From Kalaharituber pfeilii (lineage: Eukaryota > Ascomycota > Pezizomycetes > Pezizales > Pezizaceae): a stretch of DNA of 64,000 bases. Made by a program: the position numbers and the translations under genes. Of the stretch, positions 43,120 through 53,331 are shown one piece after another (the stretch's first letter is position 1; the number at the start of each line of letters is the position of its first letter). The DNA lies in assembly GCA_015179045.1 (NCBI GenBank), contig WHUZ01000033.1, positions 372,001-436,000 on the forward strand. Direction: 5' to 3'. Below the pieces are notes generated by a model that saw only the letters and a list, made by a program, of their open reading frames with translations, was not told the origin of the DNA and did no database searches.

Positions 43120-43664
43120 TCAAAGGGAACACCGAGGCAGACACAGCTGCGAAAATAGGCACATGCCTCCCCTACCAAGATGAAACCATAACAGAAGATG
43201 GGATACGACAAACCTCGAGACATCAGCGCGCCACAGAGAGAAACCGGCTAGGGCTCAGCTACCGTCCCTTGACAAGACTTGGAAGTCGACACATAGCCAC
43301 ACTAGCAGGAATACTGGGCGGCAAGTTACTACGGAAATGGCAGTACGAAATCGGGAAAGCAGACAGCCCAGAATGTCGATGGTGTGGGGAGGAGGAGGAG
43401 ACTACTGAACATGTGCTCACTAGGTGCAGGACATGGAAACGAAAGTGGCCAGGAGGCATGCAAGACTTGGTCACTCCTCCGAAGAGCAAGGACACAGACC
43501 CACTTAGAGACATCTTGGAGTGGGCAGGGGCATAGGAGACACACAGGATCTTTTCTTATTCCTTTTCTTCTACCTTCATATGTATCTAATCTCATGTAAC
43601 TAATCTCGCCATAGCCCCCAGGGCGGCACGCGAGTAATGATATAAAAAAAAAAAAAAAAAAAAA
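43120..43664 (+). mobile_element. 5'-truncated Tad1-like LINE, tail A, 545 bp
   Basis: Nearly identical to 32846-33379 (four transitions by eye). Encodes the end of RNase H (GNTEADTAAK) and zinc motif CRWCGEEEETTEHVLTRC to the stop at 43535, then 3' UTR, tail A and about 23 A. Perfect 12-bp duplication tttcctgtctgg at 43108-43119 and 43665-43676. Confidence 0.95.
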
Positions 43665-44227
43665 TTTCCTGTCTGGGCAAAGGATTATTGGTTTAAGGCT
43701 CATGGAGGCAATGGTGGTGTGGTAGGCGGCGGCGGCTAACTGCTAGTCTATAACCACGCTGGCGCTGGGCTCAAGGAAGTCGCAGGTCACGAGGGTTGTA
43801 CAGTAAGCGAATACTGGGAATGAGGGTAAGGCTGGAAGGAAGTGTGATTAGAAATGGATATTTGGTCAGCCAGTGGTATAAGAGGCGGTGATCCTGTACA
43901 GCTCTTGGTTCTCAACATCCAGTTCCTTCCTACGCATCTAGTTCTTCCATTCTATTGTTAAGTTCTTTATTCCTGTCTTCGGTTCTCCTTTGCTTTTACT
44001 TATTCTTTACGTAGCTTGCCTCTATGTTCTTACTGATCACCTTCTACTATATTTAATACATACAAACATCAGTTGTTCTTGCCTTGCTTGTACATTCGCA
44101 CTTGCAGACACACTCAATTCGGCACCACACAGTACAACCGAAATATCCCTTTGAGGCGAATTGCCCAGTGACCTCCCAGTAGAGAACCCACGACTGGTGA
44201 GCAATGGTCGACCGTACCCCCTGACCC

Positions 44228-44597
44228 GCCCGAAACAAGGGGCTTAAGGAATGGAGATACAGCATAGGCAAGGCGGACTCACCGGAGTGCAGGTGGTGCG
44301 GGGAGGCCCCGGAGAATTTCGCACACATAGCCAATGGATGCCCGCCTTGGAGAAACAGGCTAACGCACGGAGCGGGCGGACTGAGACAGCCGGAGAAGGG
44401 AATAAATATTGCGGAGGTGTTGGAATGGAATGGGCAGGACAAGACTAAGGAATAGGTTTCATCTTCTAAATAAGTTCGATTATTTTCTCCTTTTTCTATT
44501 TTCTCTTTTATACATATGCACGCATGTAGTTAAGAAAACCTCGCCATAGCCTATCAGGCGGCAAGCGAGTAATGAAATAAAAAAAAAAAAAAAAATA
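44228..44597 (+). mobile_element. LINE 3' end, tail A, diverged subfamily
   Basis: Encodes LKEWRYSIGKADSPECRWCG and the rest of the zinc motif (EAPENFAHIANGC), ending EVLEWNGQDKTKE and a stop near 44452. Then a 3' UTR and tail A (ctcgccatagcctatcaggc...gcgagtaatgaaat) plus poly(A). The 5' boundary and duplication are not clear. 43690-44220 upstream is pyrimidine-rich, possibly an LTR or leader, unassigned. Confidence 0.8.
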
Positions 44598-45570
44598 GCG
44601 GCACTTGTGTTCCCACAGGGTTTTAACGCGGCCGGACCCAGGTGTGTATATACAGTTACAGGGCTACGTATACTTCACTAAGTCATGTATCAAAAGCCCT
44701 ATCTGGATACTGTCCTCGTGCTGCGACTCCTATGAATGCTAAGAACTGTCCACAATAATCAAGGCAGAGGAACCCCGTAATGGTCAAAGGGGGAAAAAAA
44801 AAACTTGCACCACTAGTAGTATGTTAGAAATGTTTATGTTTCAATCCCAATCGTTGGCCATTCCTAATGCTCAGTTCTATAAAGAATTTAATATCTTAGT
44901 ACATATATATAGCATCGTTCTCCGCCTGCGCTTCTGGAGTTCAATCAGCACCGCGATACATCACATGACCTGATGACTGTATTGTTGCAATTGTCTTTCG
45001 CGCTTCATTAACCATATGTTCACAGACAGTGAACATTTTCAAAGGCAGATATCATGTTACAGCAGACATGTGATGAATAACACTGTTCGGAACCGTCGTT
45101 ATAGGTAACCTACGCCATCCGCAAAAAACTTGCATCACATAGTTATTCAAAGGTGCGTGCAACATATCGCTCAAAGAGAGCTCTTGAGACTGCTCCAGCC
45201 AGGTTACTTGCCCCTAACCTAGCTGCAAATTTTGCTGCAGCATATCTGAGAACAAGGGTTTGTAAGAATGCACCGTAAGTATATACATTATAGCAGCCGT
45301 AGGCAAGGAAAATTCCATATACAGCATTTGCCCTTGTTACACCAGCGTTACAGATTTCACTACATTTTGTTACGGTTTCTACGATAATGTAGTAAATATG
45401 AGAGTGTAACTTAAGACAACGCTTGGTGCTTGACTTTTCGACAGGGCAGCTCTAGCTAGCCCTTCTTATAGTCAATCCTGCGTGCCTTCCTTCTATTGTC
45501 GATCTATGCTATGATATCATGATGTTCTATCTGTGGGCATCCCTCAGCCACTGCCTCGCCTCATCTAGAG

Positions 45571-45667
45571 GTCCATCCGGTGGCTCTGCTGCTGGAGGTC
45601 CGTTCAGTGGCTCTGCTCCTGGAGGTCCATTCGGTGGCTTTGCTCCTAGAGGTCCGTCCGGTGGCTG
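45571..45667. repeat. 27-bp tandem repeat, 3.5 units
   Basis: Units of the form ccgtccggtggctctgctcc plus tggaggt. On the minus strand one frame reads GPPGAEPLNGPPAAEPPDGP and runs into DEARQWLRDAH and a stop near 45535, a collagen-like Pro/Gly pattern. It may be the tail of a decayed gene. The rest of 44600-46200 shows nothing else. Confidence 0.5.
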
Positions 45668-46220
45668 ACACTGTGCTATGACCATGCCGTCAGATCCTTG
45701 CAACACACATCCGTGCCCGACCCATGTTTCATTGCCAGACTGTAGCTATCGGTTGATCAGGCACTAGCAGCTTTACAGGTCTATGGGTGGATATCCCCTT
45801 CACGGGTAGGCCCTGACACATTTCTCTTATACTGATACTGTAAGTATAGTATGCACAATGCTTTCATTATGGCACCCTCTTCATAAAGTCTCAACATAAG
45901 CTTATGACCTTCACTCTCGTATGGCCTTTAGGCCGATCTCAATTCCTGCCCAGGATAGTACTCTGCTAACATTTTCATGGCCATGCCCACGCCTGTAATC
46001 CATTTTTTTGAAGATTCAGGAATTGGCTTGAGCTAGTTGACAATGTTTCCTCATTCGTACTCATCTCGACAGCTTGAAAGCCGGAAAGTTTGAGATATAA
46101 AGCCAGGCCTGTACGTCGTCCTTTCCTCATTCTCGCCACGCAGTCATATCCTCTCACATCATTTTATAACTACAGCTCCATATAACCCTAGCACAAAACC
46201 ACTTCTCCTTCACAATCGAA

Positions 46221-46441
46221 ATGCAATTCCAAACAATCGTTACCTTCCTCACCTTCCTTGTCTCCACAGCCTATGCGGCTATACCCCGCGCAATCAACGA
46301 TAATGTCAACAACGGCCTCAACTTTGGCCAAAGAATGAGAATGCCGGTTCCGTCAAGGGAGACTATACCGTGAAGCAGACCACGGGGACCTGTGGTAACG
46401 GACAGATCAAGTGTTGTGAGGTCCTCGAGCAGAATGAGTAG
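46221..46441 (+). pseudogene. Hydrophobin N-terminal fragment, frameshifted
   Basis: ATG at 46221 encodes a signal peptide (MQFQTIVTFLTFLVSTAYA) and a mature start AIPRAINDN. A one-base shift near 46335-46340 is needed to continue as AGSVKGDYTVKQTTGTCGNG then QIKCCEVLEQNE and a stop at 46439-46441. C-x6-CC after a secretion signal is the hydrophobin opening; only three of the eight cysteines are present. Hydrophobins are secreted surface-active proteins coating hyphae and spores. A tail-B insertion and a Copia fragment follow directly, so the 3' part is gone. Confidence 0.6.
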
Positions 46442-46450
46442 TTTGCATCT

Positions 46451-46472
46451 AGCTGCATGCGGGGTAACGTGA

Positions 46473-46510
<38 letters not shown>
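46451..46510 (+). mobile_element. Short poly(A) retroposon, tail B
   Basis: agctgcatgcggggtaacgt then gac and about 37 A. It sits exactly between the hydrophobin relic and Copia family 2. No duplication is visible, so it may mark a rearranged junction. Confidence 0.7.
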
Positions 46511-46512
<2 letters not shown>

Positions 46513-46599
46513 CCTTCCAGGAATGATGGTGGATCGGTACTCTTGACCTTTAGTTCTGCTTGTGACTTGGATGTAGTTGTTCCAGATTCCACCTGTAGA

Positions 46600-48446
46600 C
46601 GCTAGGGGACTTCAATGCTTGGAAAAGCACCTAGTATGGATTGCTCTTCCTGCCATTCTTCTTGGTATCTTGGTTCTTCATTACTGACCCTGTCAATAGC
46701 GATTTCTGTTGTGCTCTTTTTGGGATCTCTTCTCCGAGGGTTCTTTGCAGTGGTAATCCTGTTGTTTGCTAGAAGCACTCGGTAGATACCATGAATGAGG
46801 GATGGAGCCAATATTTTGACGAGTAGGGCTTGCTCGAATAGTTTTCTGTCATTGTATGTGTGCGCATATACAGGTTCTCCGAATGCTCAGAAGGCTGAAC
46901 GCTCCTCTTGAATATTGGTTCCGGAGTGAGCCACCTCCAGTGGAGATTTTCCTCCCAACGTAATGTGAGGGAGCCTATTCTTCACAAATACAATGTATTC
47001 CATTGCATAGGGCCAGAATTTTTTCGGAAGACTACTCCCGAACAGATTGTTACGGATCATAGAAGCGATGGTGTGGTTGGTTCACTCTGGTACGGCATTG
47101 GTCTGACTATGGTATGCTACAGTGGGCCGTATTGTGGTTCCTCTCTTCAACGCCCATTCTTTAGTCTCATTTGAATAGTACTCCCCTCCGAAGTCTCCTT
47201 ATTTCTTTGATGGGGCATCTAAATACTCGCTCAAACTGCTCGACCATCTCTCTGAATGCCTTTCCAGCCTCAGATTTCGTATCTGTGGCTCGTACTAGCG
47301 TAATCCTGGAGTAATCATCTATCAGGGTGATAAAGTATCTTTTTCGTCCGACGCCCTCTGTGGTGTAGAGCCCACAGATGTCGGAATGCACGAGTTCTCC
47401 CACTTCTTTTGTCCAAATTTTATTGAATTGAGATGCAGCTACTGGTTTGCTCATGCCTTTCTCTCATACAGGCATCACACTCCTCGCGCGGTCGATGTAA
47501 CAGAGAAGGGGGTGCTTCTGGGATGAGTTTGAAGGAGGAAAGGGGAAAATGTCCATACCTTTCATACCATTCTTGTTCTAGCGACATCACTTCATTTTCT
47601 TTGATAATTCTAAATTTTCCTTGCTTGATGATGTGAGTTATCCTTCCATCTTGTGTGATAGTTCCTTCTCTATTTTGCATTCTTATATCTGCACTGGCGT
47701 CTTCCAGTACTCTCTAGCTAATCAGCTTCCTGGGACAGGTTGGGATCACGAGGACGTCAGGCAGGATGAGCTCTCCGACTTTTACTGTACTCCTGTGAGT
47801 GGATATAGCTATGCTAGATGCTCCTTTTATTTCTTCACGCCATTCTTGCGAGTCGATGATATTTTGATAGGTTTGCATTCAGGGTAGTGAGGCTAACAGC
47901 ATGGTCACTTTCCATCCATCGCTCTGGCAAAACAGATGTATCCCTGCTGCAAGCAATGTTGAGGTTGCTGATCCCACACTGGCGGCTTGTGCGAGTTTGA
48001 GCCACCGCCGCTCGAATTCTGCGATATAGTCTAGAAGAGAATCCTTTCTATCATCGAGTTTTAAATGTGTTATGCTCATGAGGAGGGAGGACAAATGTAT
48101 TTTGGTTTGGCCTTCGTAGTTATCCTTTAGAGTTTTCCATGCTTCCGCGGGTTTGATGGTGCTCTGATTTTCAATTGTGCCTCCTTCTCACATCTGTCCA
48201 TTAAGTAATCTAGAGCTTTATCTGACTTATCATCCCAGTCTATTGCTCCAGACGATGGCCTAGGTGTAGCCCCGTCTACTATTTCCAATAGTTTCTGGCG
48301 ACGAAGTTGCCTTTTAGCTCCACTACCCAGGCTGGGTAGTCATTTTCGTCCCTTACTTTTTCCGATATGCGCGGTGTGATTTTCAATATGGTAGCCAGGT
48401 CTGCAGAACCGGCTTGCTGGGGTGCGCTCGTGCCTTCTTTCGCCAT
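46600..48446 (-). pseudogene. Copia family 2 gag-integrase, broken
   Basis: ATG at 48446 (MAKEGTSAPQQAGSADLATI). Gag motifs DENDYPAWVVELKG and LDDRKDSLLDYIAEFERRWL; pre-integrase WYERYGHFPLSSF with CDACMRERHEQT; integrase GELVHSDICGLY, YFITLIDDYSRITLV, SDFGGEYYSNE, PERTNHTIASMIRN. The frame changes several times with stops, so the polyprotein is dead. Confidence 0.85.
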
Positions 48447-48660
48447 GATGCTTGTTTTGCTTCCTTGGTATATCCTGAAATCCTGGTCTGGTGGCGTCGG
48501 TGGTGGATCTTGGATTTCTTTTTTCTCGATGTGTTGCTACCATGTAAAGTTCATGCTGCTATGACAGGAATAATACTGCATTCAATAGCAACTATCCATG
48601 TTCAACATAATAATGATAAAAACAGAATGAGAAGTCAACCCATACATATACCCGCACAAT

Positions 48661-49039
48661 TTTTTTTTTTTTTTTTTTTATTTCATTACTCGCGTGCCGC
48701 CCTATGGGCTATGGCGAGGGTTTTATTTAAAAATAGCTAAAAGAAAGGAAATAAAACTTAGATACATGATGCCCGCGGTTTGTATGGTATTGCGGGGGGA
48801 AGCGGTCAGTAGGTCCAAATCATCTCCGTCCTCTTTCAGACTCGTACTGGCTCGCCTTGAGCCACCTTCCTCCGAGTCGCACCTTGTCCATGTCTTGTTT
48901 CTCTTCCAAGTAAACTACTATGGAACCTGTCTTTTTCCCCTCTCCGACGAGGATGTCTTTCCGCCTCAACCATCGGATCCCGATGATTTTCTTCATGTCT
49001 TTGTTGTCTTCGGACAGCCATCTTCTGACATTGCCGAGT
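48661..49039 (-). mobile_element. ORF1-only retroposon with tail A, 379 bp
   Basis: Poly(T), reverse tail A (attactcgcgtgccgcccta), about 100 bp 3' UTR. Upstream on the minus strand is a coding stretch GNVRRWLSEDNKDMKKIIGI, RWLRRKDILVGEGKKTGSIV, VRLGGRWLKASQYESERGRR and a stop. That sequence matches the C-terminal ORF1 domain at 55729-55990 and 62526-62801. Perfect 14-bp duplication tatacccgcacaat at 48647-48660 and 49040-49053; the uninterrupted LTR at 2454-2727 shows the empty site. No RT or RNase H lies between ORF1 and the tail. Confidence 0.92.
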
Positions 49040-49140
49040 TATACCCGCACAATGGCTGAAGGCCCCTCCCTACATTTCTCCCTACAGTTCTCCCTATCGG
49101 TCCAACCATCCCTCCGTCGCACTCACAAACCATCCGACGG

Positions 49141-49158
49141 GGCGGCCTGCGAGTATTG

Positions 49159-49194
<36 letters not shown>
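49141..49194 (+). mobile_element. Short poly(A) retroposon, tail A, truncated
   Basis: ggcggcctgcgagtattgac then at and about 32 A. Perfect 9-bp duplication atccgacgg at 49132-49140 and 49195-49203. The empty site is seen in the LTR copy at 2454-2727. Confidence 0.93.
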
Positions 49195-49198
<4 letters not shown>

Positions 49199-49608
49199 GA
49201 CGGCACAACAATTCCTCCAACCCGCATAAGCCTCATGTATGAGCGAGGGGCTAGATTAACGTTTCTCCAACATTTTCTAGCTATAATCGCGAATCTTGCT
49301 CTCGCATCGTTACGCGATAGATCGCGTCCCATGTTCCGACTGCGCGGAGACCGCGTAGGAAGGGGACACTGCGGTGTCGAGTGGGGATTTGGGATGCTGA
49401 GGGTAAGTGTTGATTAGTTGAGAAAATAGATGGATGGAGTATGTCTATATTTGATAGTTGATAACATCTCGAGCCAGCCGATATGTGACAGGATAGACAA
49501 CGGCAAAGTATGTTCCATCTAGTGTTCCATACCCCCCCGCCCCATCCTCTATTTCCATATACCCTCTCCCCTCTACTTCCCCTCACCCCCACCCCCCTGT
49601 ACCCCCCT

Positions 49609-50904
49609 CTACTTCCTCCACCTCACCCCTGTACCCTCCCACGATCCCCCTCCTACCCCACCATCACCACCACCGCCACAGCCCACCCACACCGCCTCCG
49701 CCCTCCCTCTCGCGTTCCCCCCCAACAGCTCCGCCAATGCAACCTCGACTCCCATTCCGCCACTCTTGATCCACCGCTTCGCCCACGCGCGTGTCCTCCC
49801 CCCAGCTTTGCTCTGCCTTCCCGCACCTCCATCACCACCACCAGCAACAAACCCCCCCGCCGCCCCTTCCGCTTCCGCAAACAACTCCGCCGTCGCCTGC
49901 GGGTTCCGCAGCAGTGGATCATACCTTTCCCTCAACAGCGGCAGTGGTATGACCACCGATGATGACGGCCCAGCGTGCGCCACACCATGCCTTTGAATAA
50001 TCTCCACCACCCTCTCGCTCGCCGCCGCAAGACACCTCATTAGGGGCCCCAATGACGGCATTGTGAGCGGGTACTCCTGCTCCGTCCCATCTGCACCCCT
50101 CCCCAACGGCAATGTGACGAACCCCGCCTCGAGGGCCCTCTGCAGCGTACCCCGCGACAGCGCCCCAGTGTTAACCGTCACCGCCTCTGGCTGCCGCCTC
50201 AACATGTCCAGGAACTCCCTCGCTACCGTCTCCCCCTCCCCACCCACTCCCATCCGCTCCCTCACCGCCGCCTCCATCTCACTCCACAACACATATCCGT
50301 CTTCCCCCCTCCTCCCACTACTACTCCCTGGCAGGGGCACACGCCTGACTTTTCCCTGCGCCACTAATGCTGCCAGCTGCCGCTCAAGTTCTGTCCCAGT
50401 CAGCGGCGAAAATGCGGAGAGGACGGACAGAGGGACAATTTTCGGGACGCTCTGGCGGAGGGATAACGTTGAGGCGATGGTCTGCGGGGAGAAGAGAGGT
50501 GAGGACAGTGGGAGGGGGGTGAAGAGGTGGGTGGTGATGTAGGTGATGGTTTCGAGGGGGTCTGAGGAAGGAGGGGATAAGTTTGGGGGATAGAGGAGGG
50601 CGGTGAGTGGGAGTGGAGGGCGGGTGGGGATGGGGGTGGCGAGGGGGAGGGGTATCGGAAGTTTGCGGGTGCTGGTGGTGCTGGTGGTGCTAGAGGAGCG
50701 ACGGAGGGTGGGAAGTGTGGTGGTGGTGGGCTTGGTGATGCGGAGTGGGGATGAGGCGGAGCGGGTGAGCGTGCTGATGCTGCCGCGGCTGCGGCTGCGG
50801 GTAAGCGATCGCGAGGTGGACCCGGGGGTTAGCTGGAGGGGCATATTCCTGAGTGCTATACAATCTGGAGCAGTGAGCATAGCAACTCGGAACAAGGAGT
50901 ACAA
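49609..50904 (-). CDS. STK19-domain (winged-helix) protein
   Basis: A 431-residue single-exon frame. N-terminus of about 85 residues is Ser/Thr/Arg-rich and disordered; then TYITTHLFTPLPLSSPLFSP, SLRQSVPKIVPLSVLSAFSP, LERQLAALVAQGKVRRVPLP, a second winged-helix-like block (FLDMLRRQPEAVTVNTGALS, LQRALEAGFVTLPLG), and LTMPSLGPLMRCLAAASERV. This order and the phrase LT(M/L)P..GP...LL.A match the fungal 'serine-threonine protein kinase 19' family. Despite the name, human STK19 is a winged-helix DNA-binding protein of transcription-coupled repair, not a kinase. The C-terminal 60 residues are Gly-rich. Later ATGs (50880, 50844) are alternative starts. It is divergently arranged with the DGAT2 gene, about 520 bp apart. 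A family search would settle the call. Confidence 0.7.
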   Translation of the reverse strand: MYSLFRVAMLTAPDCIALRNMPLQLTPGSTSRSLTRSRSRGSISTLTRSASSPLRITKPTTTTLPTLRRSSSTTSTTSTRKLPIPLPLATPIPTRPPLPLTALLYPPNLSPPSSDPLETITYITTHLFTPLPLSSPLFSPQTIASTLSLRQSVPKIVPLSVLSAFSPLTGTELERQLAALVAQGKVRRVPLPGSSSGRRGEDGYVLWSEMEAAVRERMGVGGEGETVAREFLDMLRRQPEAVTVNTGALSRGTLQRALEAGFVTLPLGRGADGTEQEYPLTMPSLGPLMRCLAAASERVVEIIQRHGVAHAGPSSSVVIPLPLLRERYDPLLRNPQATAELFAEAEGAAGGFVAGGGDGGAGRQSKAGGRTRAWAKRWIKSGGMGVEVALAELLGGNARGRAEAVWVGCGGGGDGGVGGGSWEGTGVRWRK

Positions 50905-51424
50905 TGTAGTACAGACTATTAACTAATGATTTATACTATCCAAAATGTCGGTCTAAGTACTTAACTTTGCGTACCAGCGCGAAGATGCAAGCAAAATCAG
51001 ATAGATTGAATATTGTCTCTGAGATATAAAATATGCGGATAATGGTGAACTCACAGACTGATTGGAGATATGTTGTGTGGAGTGGCTTGGAAGGCTTTGA
51101 AGGCTTTGGTTGGTCGGAAAAGCTTACTGAGGAAGTAACGAGTGCGGTATGTCTTGGTTGCCAGGTGTTTGTAATGGCAACAATGGTATTGTGGTATCAA
51201 ATGACTCAATGTTCTCGGTAACCGCCAAGAGGTTGAGAGGACACTAGTCACTACTAGCTTGATAACCATTGGCGGTTTGGGAAATGTGGGGTTCATGCGC
51301 AGGCTATCAAACAAAGCCTAAAAGCAACGTCATCAAATCCTCGGTTAATATAACCTCTCGAACATTGTTTCGGAAACCCGGCAGGAAAAACAAAGAAAGG
51401 GAACACCGCCCACACTACGCATAC
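50905..51424. promoter_or_regulatory. Shared divergent upstream region
   Basis: About 520 bp between the starts of the STK19-like gene (minus) and the DGAT2 gene (plus); it must hold both promoters. I see no unambiguous TATA box. The DGAT2 frame stays open upstream to an ATG at 51269, so part may be coding or 5' UTR. Confidence 0.4.
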
Positions 51425-53331
51425 ATGATCCCAACATCCACTCGCCATCTCGAGGTCCCTCTCGCGCTCCCCAACGGCGCAGACTCCCGCTCCGCCCCCT
51501 CTTCCCCCGGCGACTCGCTGCTCGACGGAGGGGAGCTAGAAACGCTGCCTGAGGGCGGGGGCTATTTTTCGCCTTTGGGGGTGCAGAAGGAGGAAGGCGG
51601 CGCGGAGGACGAGGGGGATGAGGAGGAGCAGGAGTTGGAGGGGGGGTTAGGGGAGGAGGGGGAGGACTTTGATACTGCGGCGGAGGAGGGCGGGACGGAG
51701 GAGGGTGCAGATGGAGGTGTAAGGAGAAGGAGGAGAAAGAAGGAGCGGCGGAAAGAAGCCGGTATTGTGAACGGTGAGATGGACGGCGTTGGCGGGGAGG
51801 CAGAGGTAGATGGACACGCCGTACCTCCAGCCCCTTCAGGCAAGAAAAAGCGGTGAGTTTTATTATGCTTCTGGTGCGAACAAGTCTCGTGCCTAATACA
51901 CCATTTTGCAGCGGCTTCCGCATCCGCTTCGCCCCCCTGTGCATCCCACTCCGCCGGCGCCTTCAAACCCTCGCCGTCCTATGGCACGTGCTTGCCCTCG
52001 GTCTCTTCCTCACAGTCTTCTGGTCATCGTGCTTTAATCCCCTGATGTGGCCAGTACGTTGCCTCTGCCTCTCCTCCGCCTTCCCGCACATCAACTAACA
52101 TTCCTAGATCCTCCCTCCCTACCTCCTCCATCTCCTGCTCTCCTCCTCCCACCACAACGGCGCCTCTCCGTACATCCGCTCGTCCCTCCTCCGCTCGCTC
52201 CCCATCTGGCGCTACTACAACGCCTTCTTCCCAATCAGGATCATCCGCACCGCAAAGCTGTCCCCTGAGCGCAACTACATCTTCGGGTACCAACCGCACG
52301 GCATCATCTCCCTTGGCGCCTGGGGCGCCTTCGTAACCGATTCCGAGCCCGCCCCAGCCAATTCGGAGGAGGGGGATGAAAGCGAGTGCAGGGTAATGCC
52401 CGGCGGGTCGTTCTCGCATCTCTTTCCCGGCATCCGAAACACGCTGCTGACCCTCGACGGAAACTTCCGTATTCCGATTTACCGTGAGTATATGCTGTCC
52501 ATGGGTCTGGCGAGCGTCTCCCGGCGCTCCTGCGAGGCCTTGCTAAGCGGAGACTATGCGCGGACGCATGCGCTGCCTTCTCAGTCGGGCGGGTTCTGGA
52601 GTGCGAAGGGTGGTGATTCCGGCCCTGGTGGTGCAATAAACGGGCGCGCAAAAATATACGGATACCTGAGCTACATATCCCCGATCCACTGGCTCCTCTT
52701 CATTGTCCGCCTGTTTGTCTCCTTGCTCCCCGTTTTCCTACCTAGCCGCCTCCACTCACATCTCCCCGGTAACACCCCCGCCCCTACCCCTGCCTCCCCG
52801 GCTCCCAAAACCGTCACCGGAGGTAACGCAATCACCATCGTTGTCGGCGGCGCCCACGAGGCCCTCCTAACCTTCCCCAACACCACCCGCCTCATCCTCC
52901 GCCGGCGCCTCGGCTTCCTCAAACTCGCCCTCCGCCACCCCAACACCTCCCTTGTTCCCGTGCTCGCCTTTGGCGAAAACGATGCCTTCGAGACCATGCT
53001 CCCCGAAAAGGGGTCCTGGCTGCACTGGTTCCAGCACGCGGTCAAAAAGTGGATGGGGTGGACGGTCCCGATGTTTGCGGGGCGCGGGGTGTTTAATTAC
53101 AATGTGGGGTTTGTGCCGTTCAGGGTGCAGTTGAATGTCGTGGTGGGGAGGGAGGTGACGCCGAGAAGATGGAGGGAGTGGAGGGAGGGGATGGAGATGC
53201 CGGGGGAGCCGGCAGACGAGGAGGTCAGGGAGTTGCAGGAGGAGTATGTGGATGAATTGATGAGAATTTGGGAGGAGTGGAAGGATAAGCTGGCACCGAA
53301 TAGGGACGGCGACTTGGAGATTGTGGAGTAG
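51425..53331 (+). CDS. DGA1: Diacylglycerol acyltransferase type 2 (DGAT2/Dga1)
   Basis: Three exons: 51425-51852, 51912-52053, 52108-53331; introns 51853-51911 and 52054-52107 (GTGAGT and GTACGT donors, caactaac branch site before the second acceptor); 597 residues. It makes triacylglycerol from diacylglycerol and acyl-CoA at the ER / lipid droplet. Visible: a long acidic low-complexity N-terminus (about residues 35-105) then basic RRRRRKKERRK; a membrane segment LAVLWHVLALGLFLTVFW in exon 2; YQPHG (residue 251, the family (H/Y)PHG motif); PGGSFSHLFPG; REYMLSMGLASVSR; GGAHEA (about residue 437); FGENDAFE. The frame extends to an ATG at 51269 (649 residues), but the upstream part looks like leader. 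It is longer than yeast Dga1 (418) because of the N-terminal extension. Intact. Confidence 0.93.

Larger units (their letters stand above)
46511..49272 (-). mobile_element. Copia-type retrotransposon, family 2, 5' half
   Basis: Minus-strand order from the right: 5' LTR (49272-48543), primer-binding site tggtagcaacac immediately inside the LTR (about 48530-48542), gag, GAG-pre-integrase, integrase, and the start of the linker before RT, ending at 46511. The LTR carries two later insertions. RT, RNase H and 3' LTR are absent here; a matching 3' half is at 2454-4460. Confidence 0.85.
48543..49272 (-). repeat. Copia family 2 5' LTR carrying two retroposons
   Basis: Aligns with the 274-bp LTR at 2454-2727 once 48661-49039 and 49141-49194, each with one copy of its target duplication, are removed. 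TG...CA ends preserved. Confidence 0.9.

Noticed and set aside
49510..50542. Plus-strand Pro/Ser-rich frames in the GC-rich island
   Set aside because: Antisense shadows of the STK19-like gene; low-complexity composition follows from its Gly/Ala codons.
51345..51966. Minus-strand Pro/Ser/Arg-rich frames opposite DGAT2 exon 1
   Set aside because: Antisense of the acidic Glu/Gly-rich N-terminus.
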